Notes under the pieces: generated by a model | Told to the model about the DNA's origin: nothing | What the model saw: only the letters and a program-made list of their open reading frames with translations | Database searches by the model: none | Part shown: piece after piece, positions 9,619-20,039 of the stretch | Layout of the letters: every line of letters begins with the position of its first letter | Position numbering within the stretch: position 1 is the first letter of the stretch | Assembly: GCA_002811645.1 (NCBI GenBank) | Contig: PDIP01000077.1 | Span: forward strand, 1-64,000 | DNA length: 64,000 bases | DNA from: Corallochytrium limacisporum | Lineage: Eukaryota; Opisthokonta | Direction of reading: 5' to 3' | Translations under genes and position numbers: made by a program

Positions 9619-10266
9619 CTAGAACATGATTTGATGAAAGGGCCCCAAGAATGCAAATGCCACACCGCCCATAATGAGGAAAAATGCAACAAGGAAATTA
9701 TAGGTCATTGGCTCCTGTAGAACAACGCGTGAGAAGGCTGCGAAGGCCACAATCGTAAAGGCCTCTGCAATGACACGCAGTTGACTTGCAGACATAACTT
9801 CGTAGCCGATACTGTTAGCTGGTACTTGCAGGGAGTACTCTCCGAGGGCAATAGCCCAGGATACGAGGATTGCTTGCCATACGGGCCAGTTCGGGAACTT
9901 CAGGTGGGTGTACCATGCAGCAATCATCACGCAGGAACTGAGCCCCAGAAGGGAGATGGCAACAGTCTGGTCTTGCATTTTCTTGCGGCGGCTTCTCTGT
10001 ACTTGCTGTTCCTCTTGAGGGACACTCTCTATTTGACTGGTCGTATCTCCGTTGGTTCCGTAGATTCGTTCAGTGAGTTGCGCAGTGGAAGTGGTGGCAG
10101 TGCTGGATCGAGCTTCGGAACTGAGGGTACTCAATTCGAACGCGTCTTTCCCGAGCGATAGCGAGGATTTCTTTTCTGTGAGACGGGATGCGCAGTTTTC
10201 AGGATGGGTTGGAAAGGTAAAGTCTTGGTCGGGTGCAGGATGCTCTCGCAGATCTTCCAGCTGCAT
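9619..10266 (-). CDS. DUF486 (DMT-like) membrane protein with N-terminal extension
   Basis: 215 residues from the first ATG in the frame, at 10266. The frame is open further upstream, but that part holds a TATA-like box and no ATG. Residues about 105-215 match the DUF486 family of small four-helix proteins related to drug/metabolite transporters. Diagnostic phrases are AWYTHLKF, AILVSWAIALGEY, LQVPANSIGY and LQEPMTYNFL. The family normally stops at about 110 residues; here a 100-residue Ser/Thr/Glu-rich hydrophilic extension with a basic RSRRKK patch precedes the first helix and is probably cytosolic. Function of the family is not established. The gene converges on the flavoprotein gene with an 82-bp gap. 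Confidence 0.85.
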   Translation of the reverse strand: MQLEDLREHPAPDQDFTFPTHPENCASRLTEKKSSLSLGKDAFELSTLSSEARSSTATTSTAQLTERIYGTNGDTTSQIESVPQEEQQVQRSRRKKMQDQTVAISLLGLSSCVMIAAWYTHLKFPNWPVWQAILVSWAIALGEYSLQVPANSIGYEVMSASQLRVIAEAFTIVAFAAFSRVVLQEPMTYNFLVAFFLIMGGVAFAFLGPFHQIMF

Positions 10267-10356
10267 TTTGTGGTCGCTGATCAACAGCTGTGCGCCAGCC
10301 GACTGTGTTAAGAATTGATCGATTGAACTCAGAGACGGCTCACTTCCGTATCTCTT

Positions 10357-10366
10357 CCTTTTTATA
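10357..10366 (-). promoter_or_regulatory. TATA-like box of DUF486 gene
   Basis: On the minus strand the sequence reads TATAAAAAGG, about 91 bp upstream of the chosen ATG. This supports placing the start at 10266, not at the non-ATG codon further upstream. Confidence 0.5.
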
Positions 10367-11181
10367 CCGTGGGCTTTGATATATCTCTTGATGCCATCAT
10401 TATTCTTTTCATCTTGAATCACCAACTGCCTGGGGGGCGTGGCATCTCTGTGTGCTCAATCGAGTATGCTTTGGCGGTCCATCGCCTAACCTTTTCCCTT
10501 GTTGCCTATCCAATAACCCCCCCCGGGGGGCGGGGGGGGGAATTGCAACTGCACAGAGTGTTGCCCCCGCCGCTCGCCAAGAAACACATTCACAGCCACA
10601 CAGCAAAGAGGGGGGTACTGACACCCAGGATGACACTGCAGCCTGCTTTGTATATAAAGTCTATTGGGTTTTCTACCTCAGACTGCGGCTTCGTCCCTAC
10701 CTCGATCGAGACCACCCGTTCTCCTCCATTTTTCTCTTAATGTTTCGTTGTGATATCACCTTGCCCCCCCCCCTTCTTCCTCTCCTCCTCTCCGCTGGAG
10801 ACCCGTTTCCACTGTCTACGGTATTTACTATAGGCGTTGTTTTACCAAGGTCCAACACGTCTCTTCCACTTCTTCCAAGTTTCCTGTTCCCCCCCCCGCC
10901 CTGCCCTGTTCAAGAACTAGCAGGGACATGAATAGAATGAGAAAATTTATTTTCCATCGCGCCATCGAGCGGCAGACAACCTGAATAGCCATATGTTTAC
11001 TATTCAACGCGAGCTATGATATGGCGGGGAGGAGGTGTCAAAATTTTCTTTCAATGGTTTCACTCGCTGTCTCTGACTGTGTGTGTCGATGACTCGCCCG
11101 GTCAAGAGATAAGGATCCCTCCCTCCCCTCTCTCCCTCTCCCCCTCCCCTTTTCGTCCTTTTAATCGCTGCAGCAGACACG

Positions 11182-11256
11182 ATGGTGGGGACTGGCTTTT
11201 ATATGTATGGTGGGGACTGGCTTTTGTATGTATGGTGGGGACTGGCCTTTATTGTG
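11182..11256. repeat. Three-copy 25-bp tandem repeat
   Basis: Units start at 11182, 11207 and 11232 with the core ATGGTGGGGACTGGCTTTT. The first two copies are nearly identical and the third diverges at its end. The block is flanked by two copies of CTGCAGCAGA. Confidence 0.85.
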
Positions 11257-12184
11257 TATGTCTGCAGCAGAGCCGTTGGCCGAAACCGGCTTTGGTGCCG
11301 GGGGTGGTGGTGTTGTTATGCGGTCGGGGAAGCTGGGGATTCATCGTGATGAAGTGGGAGTCCTCACCCATGTCCTTTGTTGTGCTGTGTTGTGGTGTGC
11401 CCAGTCACCAACCCTAGCATGGCATGCATTGAGTACTCATCATGTGGCCATCGACATCGGTACGGGCAATGCGTGCTGCAGTGCATTACAATGGTCTGCA
11501 AGTGAAAGCGGTGTGGTGGGCCAAAGGGGGAGGGGGTTGGCCATGGCAGACGGTACTGCCGCCTAGGGTAGTCTGGTAGCGTTTTGGACGGTGTCGGTCT
11601 GTATTTGGCTGCCGCTGGCAAGAGATTTCGCCGCTGCCGCTCAAACGGCAAAATCCACCCGTAGGCGCGATGTCTTCCTACTCCTGTCCGTTCCTCAGTT
11701 GTCTTCTCGTTCTGCCAAGAGTCTACACTCCCTAGTGAAAATGATGAGCGAACCGGCTGGCTGGTGGCGGGAGGGCATTTTTCCCCTCGTACGGAACCTG
11801 GGCACGCAAAAGTCCCAAGGGAGGAAGTGAGTGACCGGGGAGGAAGACAAGGAAGAAATGGATGGTTTTTGGGGGAGGGTGAGAGCGGTGAGGCGGAGGA
11901 CGCTCCGGCTCCGGTTGCACTGGGTCAGGCTGTCCAAATTGGAACACTTCTTAGGGATTGACTGTGCAAATGTTTAGCATTTTGATGAGCGCCTTCACAA
12001 CACCAGACTTTGCAAAGTGATCAAATCTTCCCCGAACTCCCAAGGAACTTAATCCCCAACACAAAAGAGGGAGCTGAAAGGATGTCATTGAGAGCACCCT
12101 GTCATTGTCTGCTTGCACGTACCCAACGCTGTTGCTAACGCTGTTTTCTGATTGTGATCTACTGGTTTGCTAAGAATGTTATTG

Positions 12185-12206
12185 ATATATATATATATAT
12201 ATATAT
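12185..12206. repeat. TA dinucleotide microsatellite
   Basis: About 11 AT units, just downstream of the stop codon of the GT64 gene (minus strand). Confidence 0.9.
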
Positions 12207-12245
12207 GTGTTTGGCATGGCTTGATGAGCAAAAGGTTCGTGTGCC

Positions 12246-14849
12246 TTATCTATCATCAAAGTTTGCATAATGAAGTGGGAAGTGGCCCAGCCACTTTGTG
12301 AACTCGGCGATGCACCGCTCACGCTTTGCCACATGATCAGGGGCATGAGAGATACCCTTGCCATAGTCCTTGATCACAGAGCGATCACGGGTTCTAGCCG
12401 GGACAGCCATCGGAGGCTCCTGGTATTCCTCGCCAAAGACAAAGTTGATAAGAATGTCCTCACAGTTGCGGACCTCGTCCACCAAGTTTTTGAGGTAGTT
12501 GGGTACGCGCTTCTGGTATCGGTGCAAGAGTTCACCCCCAAAGAATCCGGAACTTGGAAGAACCATGTTGTAGTGGTTCTGGCGGCGCGCATCCCGTTCG
12601 TGACCGTAACGGAAGACTCCATTCAAATCAGGGTAAATGACACGCGGGAGGAAGCCGGTCAGGCGCTCAGGATGGCTACGCCAGTTTATGAAACCACGCT
12701 CCACATCCTCGCAAGGAATCAAAATATCATCATCCACGCTGAAGATGGCAGACGCGACCGCATTGTACGGCCAAACAGCACCATCAGCGTAGTCTCCGTT
12801 TGGCACCTCTTTCCAGCGATTGTTCATCGAGTTCACATGCTCCGTACGGATGTAGACGGGGATGGACAGATTGTCAGCATCCAGGTCCTCAACGAGGTCC
12901 GGGATCATATCGGTCGTGTTTTGCCAGACGAGTACAACCTCAGTGAACGCGTCACAGCGGGTGTAATGGGCCAAAGCCTCACGCAGCAAGGGCAAACGTC
13001 CGTGATGTGTCACGATCATGGCCGTGAAACCACCGTGGCTACCATCTTGCACATCGTGACGTCCAGTGTCAAAGTAGAATGGTGCCCAATAGTAGGAGTA
13101 TCCAAAGACAAAGGCCGTCACAACCGCCATAGCTAGGTAGAAGAGGACATTACGGATATTCATGGCTCGACCAATGCCAGTCCTCGAATCAGAATTCACA
13201 CGTATCTTGCGATCCATATGCTCCAAGTCCCGGACATCAGGGCTGGACACGGACTCCGTGTCGCTTCCGCGTTCACTGTCACTGACGCTGGTAGCGCGCT
13301 GGCGGGTGGTCATTTTCATGGAACCCAGATTTGGTGCACGCTTCAGGTTAATGATGGTCCGGCTGTTGCGCAAATCCTCGTACCGCCCACTGCCCCGACG
13401 GTGCTCATCGGGGTCGTGGGTAGGCAATAATTCGTGTGTGTGAACTCCAGACATACGGAGGGCTATAGACGGGCCCACACCGAACCTCTTGAGCAGCAGC
13501 ACAATCAGTCCCATGACGAGCATGGCAGCGCTAAGGTACGCAAAAATCGGCAGCAGAATGTGAATAATGGACCAAGACTGCAATTGCAGACCTTGAACAT
13601 AAACGTAGACGCGGTCCCTATTATCCCAGTCCCGCTGGATTTCCAGCTCAACCCGGCCGAAACCTAACGAGTTCCATGTCCATTCGGCCACGCCAGGCAG
13701 CACCTGAATGTACATTTCAATTCCCGTCTTGATTTCTCTATATTCAGTTGCGCCAAGGGAAAGCACCTCAAATAGTTCCAGGCGCATCTCCTCCTGAATC
13801 CAACCCCCATGGGCCCGCTGATCGGAGCGGGCTTCCTTGGTAAAGACGGGGCGGTAGTACTTACCATTAATCGCAAGCACCCGTCCAGCAGAACCAGGCA
13901 GGCGCGGGTAAGCACGGCGATCGCACCGCACAAGCGGATCGTTGGCGATGCCGCAGAAGTGCGGGTGGGCGTGCCACTGGCCAGTAATGCCGTTGGAGTT
14001 GTTGAAGATGACCATGGTGTCCTCACTGTTGTTACCCATGAGGAAGAGTTCACATTTGAGGTCTTCTTTGTTCTGATGCAGACAGCCCGCTGGCGATGTC
14101 AGAACGCTCATTCGATTCAGCGACTGAGTTGCTGCCATGTATCCCGGTTTGAGCTTGCTGTTCGTCTCATCAAGCTCCATTATCCAGGTTCCATCGTCAT
14201 GTGCAAAACTAACAAATACGTACACCACACCACGAAATTCTAGGGGGGTAGCAGATACCATTTTTGCTTCGTTCATGGCCTCAGGCAGTTCGAGTTGGGA
14301 AGAGTTCCACGTTACGCCTCCGTCGGTACTCCTTAGGAATGCCAAGTGTTGATTGTTTACTAAGGTCACAGCCTTCACTACATGCTTTCTGCCAGCCCCA
14401 TGATCATCATGACTGGTCTGAACAATGCTCATCTCCCGAACTTGGGCTCCCGTGTTGTGACACCCAATGACCGGGTTCACGGCATAGGCTCCTGTGAGTT
14501 GTGTCATATCTTGGTATCTGTGCGGTGTGTTCTCCATGGGCAGCAGAGGGTGAGCATCATGACTTACCGCAATACTGCGACCTTGTTGTGCAAACCAGCG
14601 CCAGTTGCGTTCCTCTGTCTCGTGGCCCATCAGTTCAGGGACTGTGGGGCCGACATAGAGACCGACGCTAATGTGGTGCGGATCATCGTCACCTCCTTTG
14701 CACACGGGTGACAGAGGTGCATAAGTGGAACTAGGGGAGAGGTTTCCAAATAATGTAATCGCCGCAAGAATAGTACCAATACACAGGTAGATTAAAATTC
14801 GAACAGCCCAGCCAGAGCTCAGCTGCCGAAGTAGCTTGACGGCCGTCAT
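12246..14849 (-). CDS. GT64 glycosyltransferase, GINT1-like (GIPC glycosylation)
   Basis: 867 residues, ATG start, intronless. Residues about 606-860 form an exostosin-type GT64 domain: FTAMIVTHHGR at the start, the metal-binding DDD at 706-708 (SVDDDIL), and the conserved NCEDILINF near 796. A single TM helix lies at about 14-35. Residues about 60-420 contain a beta-rich repeat-like region (FLRSTDGGVTW) resembling the propeller-like N-terminal domain of plant glucosamine inositolphosphorylceramide transferase 1 (GINT1). Further TM helices are at about 428-454 and 568-588, with a basic, Ser-rich loop between them. GINT1 adds GlcN(Ac) to GlcA-IPC sphingolipids in the Golgi in plants; the same role here is inferred from domain order and from the IPUT1-like GT8 gene at 30559. 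An EXTL-type transferase acting on another glycan is the alternative. Confidence 0.85.
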   Translation of the reverse strand: MTAVKLLRQLSSGWAVRILIYLCIGTILAAITLFGNLSPSSTYAPLSPVCKGGDDDPHHISVGLYVGPTVPELMGHETEERNWRWFAQQGRSIAVSHDAHPLLPMENTPHRYQDMTQLTGAYAVNPVIGCHNTGAQVREMSIVQTSHDDHGAGRKHVVKAVTLVNNQHLAFLRSTDGGVTWNSSQLELPEAMNEAKMVSATPLEFRGVVYVFVSFAHDDGTWIMELDETNSKLKPGYMAATQSLNRMSVLTSPAGCLHQNKEDLKCELFLMGNNSEDTMVIFNNSNGITGQWHAHPHFCGIANDPLVRCDRRAYPRLPGSAGRVLAINGKYYRPVFTKEARSDQRAHGGWIQEEMRLELFEVLSLGATEYREIKTGIEMYIQVLPGVAEWTWNSLGFGRVELEIQRDWDNRDRVYVYVQGLQLQSWSIIHILLPIFAYLSAAMLVMGLIVLLLKRFGVGPSIALRMSGVHTHELLPTHDPDEHRRGSGRYEDLRNSRTIINLKRAPNLGSMKMTTRQRATSVSDSERGSDTESVSSPDVRDLEHMDRKIRVNSDSRTGIGRAMNIRNVLFYLAMAVVTAFVFGYSYYWAPFYFDTGRHDVQDGSHGGFTAMIVTHHGRLPLLREALAHYTRCDAFTEVVLVWQNTTDMIPDLVEDLDADNLSIPVYIRTEHVNSMNNRWKEVPNGDYADGAVWPYNAVASAIFSVDDDILIPCEDVERGFINWRSHPERLTGFLPRVIYPDLNGVFRYGHERDARRQNHYNMVLPSSGFFGGELLHRYQKRVPNYLKNLVDEVRNCEDILINFVFGEEYQEPPMAVPARTRDRSVIKDYGKGISHAPDHVAKRERCIAEFTKWLGHFPLHYANFDDR

Positions 14850-15439
14850 ACTCTACCAGTTTTACGTAAAACTTTTTCCTCGTTTGTCACTGTGCCAGCA
14901 CAGACCTTGTTCCTGTTCTATTATGTCGAGGCATTCATTTCGTTTATGTGCACCCTTGGACTGTAAAACACTGTTCAATAGTCGCTGTTCTCAGTCCACG
15001 TTTCGTCGTTTCTGTTGGATAAACGATTACACTGTTTTCGGAACTTGCTATTCCCTCCGAATACCTTCCACCACGAACACTCAGATCCAAACACATATTG
15101 TCGACACGGCCATGCCACACTCAATGTACTGCCCCGGTATTTAAAGTAGACACAGCGCCAGCAGATTTGGGGCCACTTCTGTAATTTGTCCATGCGTATG
15201 CGATAGTGCGTGGGTACTGGGGTGCGTGTAGAGATGCGAATTGGCATATGAAACACTTGATAACCAACATAGGAATTGAAAATCTGGCGAACCACTCAAA
15301 ACGAAACCCCCCGCGGGAGCTCTCCTCTCCCCTTTCGCCACTCCTCTCTGGGGATTTCTACTCTCTCGGTTTTTTTCCCTGCGTTCTCTTGGTCCGGAGA
15401 CAGTGCGGATGACTTTGTAAGAGGGTACTTACACCCCAC

Positions 15440-15457
15440 CACACACACACACACACA

Positions 15458-15531
<74 letters not shown>

Positions 15532-15611
15532 CTCTCTCTCTCTTTCTCTCTCTCTCTGTCTCTCTGTCTCTCTGTCTCTCTGTCTCTCTGTCTCTCTGTC
15601 TCTCTGTCTCT
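15440..15611. repeat. CA then TC / TCTCTG microsatellite block
   Basis: A CA tract of about 20 bp runs directly into about 70 bp of pure TC and then a TCTCTG-like higher-order array to 15611. The strand is almost pure pyrimidine for 150 bp. Long frames read from the complementary GA strand are artefacts of the repeat. Confidence 0.95.
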
Positions 15612-16879
15612 CTGTAACGAGAAGGGAAGGGAAGATGGGGGGGTTCCGGAGAGCTGCATGGAGAAACTGGTTCCCCCCCCCGGGGGCCCCCCTCTCCAAT
15701 GGTTTCGCCAAGAACTGTATAAAAGCACCTATTTGACATAATATCCTTATTATAGGAACGAAGCCAAAGAGCGAAATCGTAGCGCACATGGTTTGGAGCG
15801 GTCGAAACAAAAAACCTCCGAACGTAACGTTCTCATCAATCGGCGCTATCCGTTCCGCAGAACAACCCTTCTAGCCAAAGCAAAGCAATGGTGAGGGGCG
15901 GGAGTAACAGATTTTTACTCTGACTCTCCAGTGGTGCTGCAATGCTGCCACAATGTGTACCTAATGAATGGAAACCAACTGTCTTCTTCTTGTTTCTGTC
16001 TTCTGTTCCATTTTCTATTTCTACGCCTTCATTTACGCCACCCGACCTACCTCTCTCTCTCTCTCTCTCTCTCGCTCTCTCGTTTATATTCACCAATCCT
16101 GTATCCTGAGTGAAATGATGGCAGTTTCGAAAAAAAAAATAAAACGGCCATGTTCGGTTCTGGTCGGATGCCGCGCGTCGGTCAGCGCGTCCTTGCGAGT
16201 TTCGTGTCGAGGATTGCGTGGGTGTTGGTGCGAGACTTAAGGTGTGCGAATGGTGCGATTTGGTGTCTGTGTTTCCCACTTTCCAATTCTTTTTCTCTCT
16301 CCTCTTCTTCTTCTTCTCTGGTCCGACTTGTCGTGCGCGTCTTGGGCCTATTGCTCTGTTACCCCCAGAAACAATGGAAGGGAAGAAGAAAAAAAGACCA
16401 AAGGGAGGATGAATAGAAGGGAAGGACTGCCCGGGGGTGGGGGGTGGGGAGCCAATCCCCGGTGAGGATTTTTAAGTGATTCAGTCGAGGGCCTAACCAT
16501 GTTTCGTACAATATGTATAATAAGGAGGCCAGTGGGATAACACAGAAGTCTGCGATATGAAGTTGTAGGGGTGCGGACAGAACGACCAAAAAACAAAAAA
16601 AACAAAAGTAAAATACAGATTCTCTATCGCAACACCTGGCTCAAACAGTTCCTCGGATCAAGAAAATCAATCAGTACGGAACGAGCGTGAAGTCGCCTCA
16701 CTTTGGTCCTCCAACCCCCCCCCTCCACCCCGGCCTGCTCTCTCGCCACTGCTACCACATTGTTCTCTTTCACCAAATTGTACGAGAGACAGGAGGGCAA
16801 GGGGGGGGGGGAAGGTTTAAAAGGGGATGTGTTTGCCTCATGTGCCCAAAAAGAAAAAAAAAATAGAAAAAGAAAACGG

Positions 16880-16909
16880 TTCTTGTTTTGTTTTGTTTTG
16901 TTTTGTTTT
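16880..16909. repeat. TTTTG pentanucleotide repeat
   Basis: About five units of TTTTG, preceded by a run of A-rich AAAGAAAAAAAAAATAG. Confidence 0.85.
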
Positions 16910-17254
16910 TGCCTTCGTGCTCCTTCCTCTGTCGGGTCGATGAAAGAACTAAAATCAGAGTAGAGAATATATGGATCTTTGAGTTTCTGACCTTGCTGGG
17001 TCCTCGTATCACACGCACTCTCTCTGCTGGTATAAAATGAATTAAAATTTCGTTGAATTGCTTGGCACTCAGTCTGCGCGCTTTCGCAAGGGTTCCCTCA
17101 AAGAATTTTTCGGCCGCCGAGTAGCCCACCAACCTTTAAACAGCACACACACAGGCACGCATAGGCCCCATCCTCTCGCCTACCTGGATATGACATCAGT
17201 ATGGGCCCTTCACACACACATACATACACACACACACCCCCCACAGGCCAGGCT

Positions 17255-17289
17255 ATCCATCCATCCATCCATCCATCCATCCATCCATC
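17255..17289. repeat. CATC tetranucleotide repeat
   Basis: About eight and a half perfect CATC units. A short CA/CATA microsatellite lies just upstream at about 17210-17240. Confidence 0.95.
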
Positions 17290-18551
17290 GGTTAGACCCA
17301 TTCTATAATATGTGATTTCCTTTCTCTGGTGGCTGTTCGCTGTGGGGCGGCGGCCTCCCGAAGATGGATGAGAAAATTGCACCGGTGTTGTAATCAGCAG
17401 AAGGTAAGGGAGGAGGGGGGACCACCAGTCCAGTCCCCCCCCCAACCCCCCCAACCCCCCCTTTGTCTCCTCTTCCCACCCCTTTTCCCGTTAATAACCA
17501 AAGATGGCCTTTCGCTGGTTCATCAGTTCGCAATGTTCCTTTGGGGTTGTGAAATGGTTGGGGGTTGGTGTCCATGATGAGATGGATAGGGATGAGTGAG
17601 CTCACACGGAAAACCTTCTTGGTAACAGAAACTGATAGTAGTACTTTGTATTCGAAATGGACGTTACGTCCTTGATTCGTATTCAGATACTTAACTCACA
17701 CGCAGTGTACCAGATTCCTGTATCCTTATCCCCGCTCTCGTCTGTCGCAACAGAATCTCTTCTGGTTGTCACTCACAACGCCTCTCCCCCCGTCTCCTCT
17801 GAGGCCATTTGGTGGTTTACTAGGGAAACTATACCGCGGTTCCGTCGTATCAAATCAAATTCCGCTTCCGATTCGCTAGTGCCAGTGGCTACCTGCGAGA
17901 AAAGTTTTAGGTTTGTCGTGGGTTTTCATTTTCGTTGCCCAACTCGTTGGTCAAAGTGACCATCAGCTGAGTACTGATTGGACCGGAAAGATCTCCTGAC
18001 CCACCACGACGCGCATCTGCCTCTCGGTTTGCTTTGGTCCGTGACCGCGCCCACCGCACCCGTAAGAAAAAAAATCATCTCACGCCAGAAAGAAACTGAC
18101 AAGACATCCTCTCCGCTCATCGGTTCATTCAACACTGAAGATACAAACGTGAAGGTGGAAGAGAGTCTTGGCCGACTACGTGTCACCTGCACATCTTTCG
18201 TCCTGAGCTGGACAAATTCACAGCAGGCTCTCTCGCTCTCTCTCTCTTGCCCCCCCCTTCCCCCCCCCCCCGCGAGGAGAGAAAATTGTTTTCCGTGTAT
18301 ATATGAACACGGGCCTGCAGTGTAATGCTCTCTATCCGCCGACCTCTCCCTCCACACCCCCACTTCACCAGCCGCGTGCGTTCACACAAAGAAAAATTTG
18401 CTTCACATGCGGCGCAGCAAAAGGGGAGTTTGGGGGGGGACTCGAGAGTTGACACTCGAGAAAATGAAATCTGATTACATATATACGAATCAATGGGATC
18501 TATATAATCTATGGTGGTGGTTTTTCAGCGGGTTGGTGAGGAGGGGGGGTT

Positions 18552-20039
18552 TCACACTGGTTGCTCCCGCACATAGCTTTCGGCCACCACCTTCTTCTGG
18601 AGTCCCAGGGCTCCACGTTTCTTGGTAGCATCCAGTGTTTCTTTACTCGAGTCACGACCGAGGTAGATGGTGCGACATCCTTTGCACAGAAGCCAGAATT
18701 TGGTGCAACCGAAGCAGCATGCTATCGCAGGTCCACAGATGTAATTGTCCTCGTTAATGTCCAGACAGACATCTCCCCGTGATGTGCGGTCGCAGACGGC
18801 GACGCTGGTGAAGACGTTAAGGAAATCTTTGTAGGCCATAAAGAAGCGGCCATCGTTTGCCTTTTGCATCTTTACCTTCTTGGCAATGTTTGGATGCTTC
18901 TTCCAGATCGGAGAATCGTCGCTCCAATCTCCCTTCCACTCATTGTCACCGTGCGGGTTCCGCAGCTCCACGAGCTTGATCTTGCCTTTGTTAAAGCTGT
19001 GTACATTGAGCAAGGTGTATGCATGGCATGTGATGATGCCCAACTGTGCCATCTTCACCTCATCAGGGTGATCAGTGGCACATGACATAACTGCACGGTT
19101 CCTATCATACTTGGATAGCAAGACCCACAGCTGATTGTCTGCGTACTCCTCGTCCAGGCGTTTATAAAACTTGAAGTCCTCGCCTGGCTTGGGGTCGGCC
19201 AGGTCGGCACGGTACCACGTCTTTCTGTCCCTGTCGTATTTGAGACGAAAACAATGGTCTCCTGTGATAATTCGCCAAGCAATCACTTCCCAGCCACCAT
19301 TCAAGGCCGCACAGCTACCGAAGTACTTTGCCATGGCCTTTTCCAGCATCAGCACCCACAATTCCCGGCCATTGGGGCTGGTGAAAATCGGCCGTTTCTT
19401 GATCACGGGAATGTAGCTATCCACAGTGTACGTCCTGAAACGCTTCTTGAAGACATCATACAGGCGTACATTGTACTTTCCACGTATGCTGCGTTCGCGG
19501 GTCTCAAATACGTTTCGGATGGACGCTGGATGCTCCGCCAAGGCAGACAGTGCAGCCAGGAGCCAGCAGTCGCCAAGCTTGCCCTGCCGAATATCATTGG
19601 GCTCAATCTTGCCTTGGAAGAGACAGGGACGCTGTGACTTTTTTATATTCGGGTTCCGTGGGGGAAGTACTTCTTCAGCCCGTACCCACTCGACCTTTTT
19701 GAAGTCGATTGCCTCCTTGAGCTCGTCAATTTCCTCGATCGCTTTGATGGCGAAGAAGCTGAGGTCTTGGTCGGTCTTAATCTTGCCATCTCCACTCAAG
19801 GAGGTCATGTCCGGAGGAAACGCTTTGTCAGTATACTGAATACACGAGTGTATGCAGCAACATAGAAGAAAGCCTAGCCGCTCTATGTACACCCCAATGC
19901 ACGGGAACAAGTAGGCCCGCAATGACCGCCAGATCAGCACAAAAGGTGAAGCCAAGAGGTTCCACAGCCAAAAGTCGGCAGTCCCCCAACAGACACCATT
20001 GCAACTTTTGCTGGTCTTCCTACCCTTGCTACCACCCAT
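18552..20039 (-). CDS. Calpain-type cysteine protease with membrane-associated ends
   Basis: 495 residues, ATG start. A family C2 calpain protease domain spans about residues 115-418. The catalytic triad is intact: Cys158 in GKLGDCWLLAALS, His339 in CHAYTLL and Asn361 in LRNPHG. Calpains are calcium-dependent regulatory proteases. The N-terminus is unusual: MGGSKGRK followed by two hydrophobic, Trp/Cys-rich segments (about 22-38 and 43-67) that could insert in or lie on a membrane. After the protease core there is no C2-like or EF-hand domain. Instead there is a Cys-rich hydrophobic tail (about 435-460, with ACC, FGC, LLC and KGC) and a short hydrophilic end. Both ends look suited to lipidation or membrane association (inference). 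It is intact and intronless. Confidence 0.92.
   Translation of the reverse strand: MGGSKGRKTSKSCNGVCWGTADFWLWNLLASPFVLIWRSLRAYLFPCIGVYIERLGFLLCCCIHSCIQYTDKAFPPDMTSLSGDGKIKTDQDLSFFAIKAIEEIDELKEAIDFKKVEWVRAEEVLPPRNPNIKKSQRPCLFQGKIEPNDIRQGKLGDCWLLAALSALAEHPASIRNVFETRERSIRGKYNVRLYDVFKKRFRTYTVDSYIPVIKKRPIFTSPNGRELWVLMLEKAMAKYFGSCAALNGGWEVIAWRIITGDHCFRLKYDRDRKTWYRADLADPKPGEDFKFYKRLDEEYADNQLWVLLSKYDRNRAVMSCATDHPDEVKMAQLGIITCHAYTLLNVHSFNKGKIKLVELRNPHGDNEWKGDWSDDSPIWKKHPNIAKKVKMQKANDGRFFMAYKDFLNVFTSVAVCDRTSRGDVCLDINEDNYICGPAIACCFGCTKFWLLCKGCRTIYLGRDSSKETLDATKKRGALGLQKKVVAESYVREQPV

Larger units (their letters stand above)
10267..12245. other. Intergenic, pyrimidine- and C-run-rich
   Basis: About 2 kb without a recognised gene. 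It has C/G homopolymers near 10517-10540, 10764 and 10891, a TATATAAAG at about 10651, the 25-bp triple repeat at 11182 and the TA microsatellite at 12185. A 63-codon Pro-rich frame starts at ATG 10740 but shows no family resemblance. Confidence 0.5.
14850..18551. other. Long intergenic region rich in simple repeats
   Basis: About 3.7 kb without a recognised gene. It holds CA/TC, TCTCTG, TTTTG and CATC arrays and many C or G homopolymers. TATAAAAG at 15718-15725 (+) is followed by a 28-codon frame at 15788, and a 100-codon frame starts at ATG 17657; neither shows a domain. Some of this may be untranslated transcript or regulatory DNA. Confidence 0.5.

Noticed and set aside
12270-13136. 288-codon plus-strand frame
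   Set aside because: It is antisense to the GT64 domain and has no protein-like pattern of its own.
15296-15810. Long minus-strand frames of Arg-Glu and Gln-Arg-Asp-Arg repeats
   Set aside because: They are translations of the TC/GA microsatellite and its TCTCTG array; all three frames stay open for the same reason.
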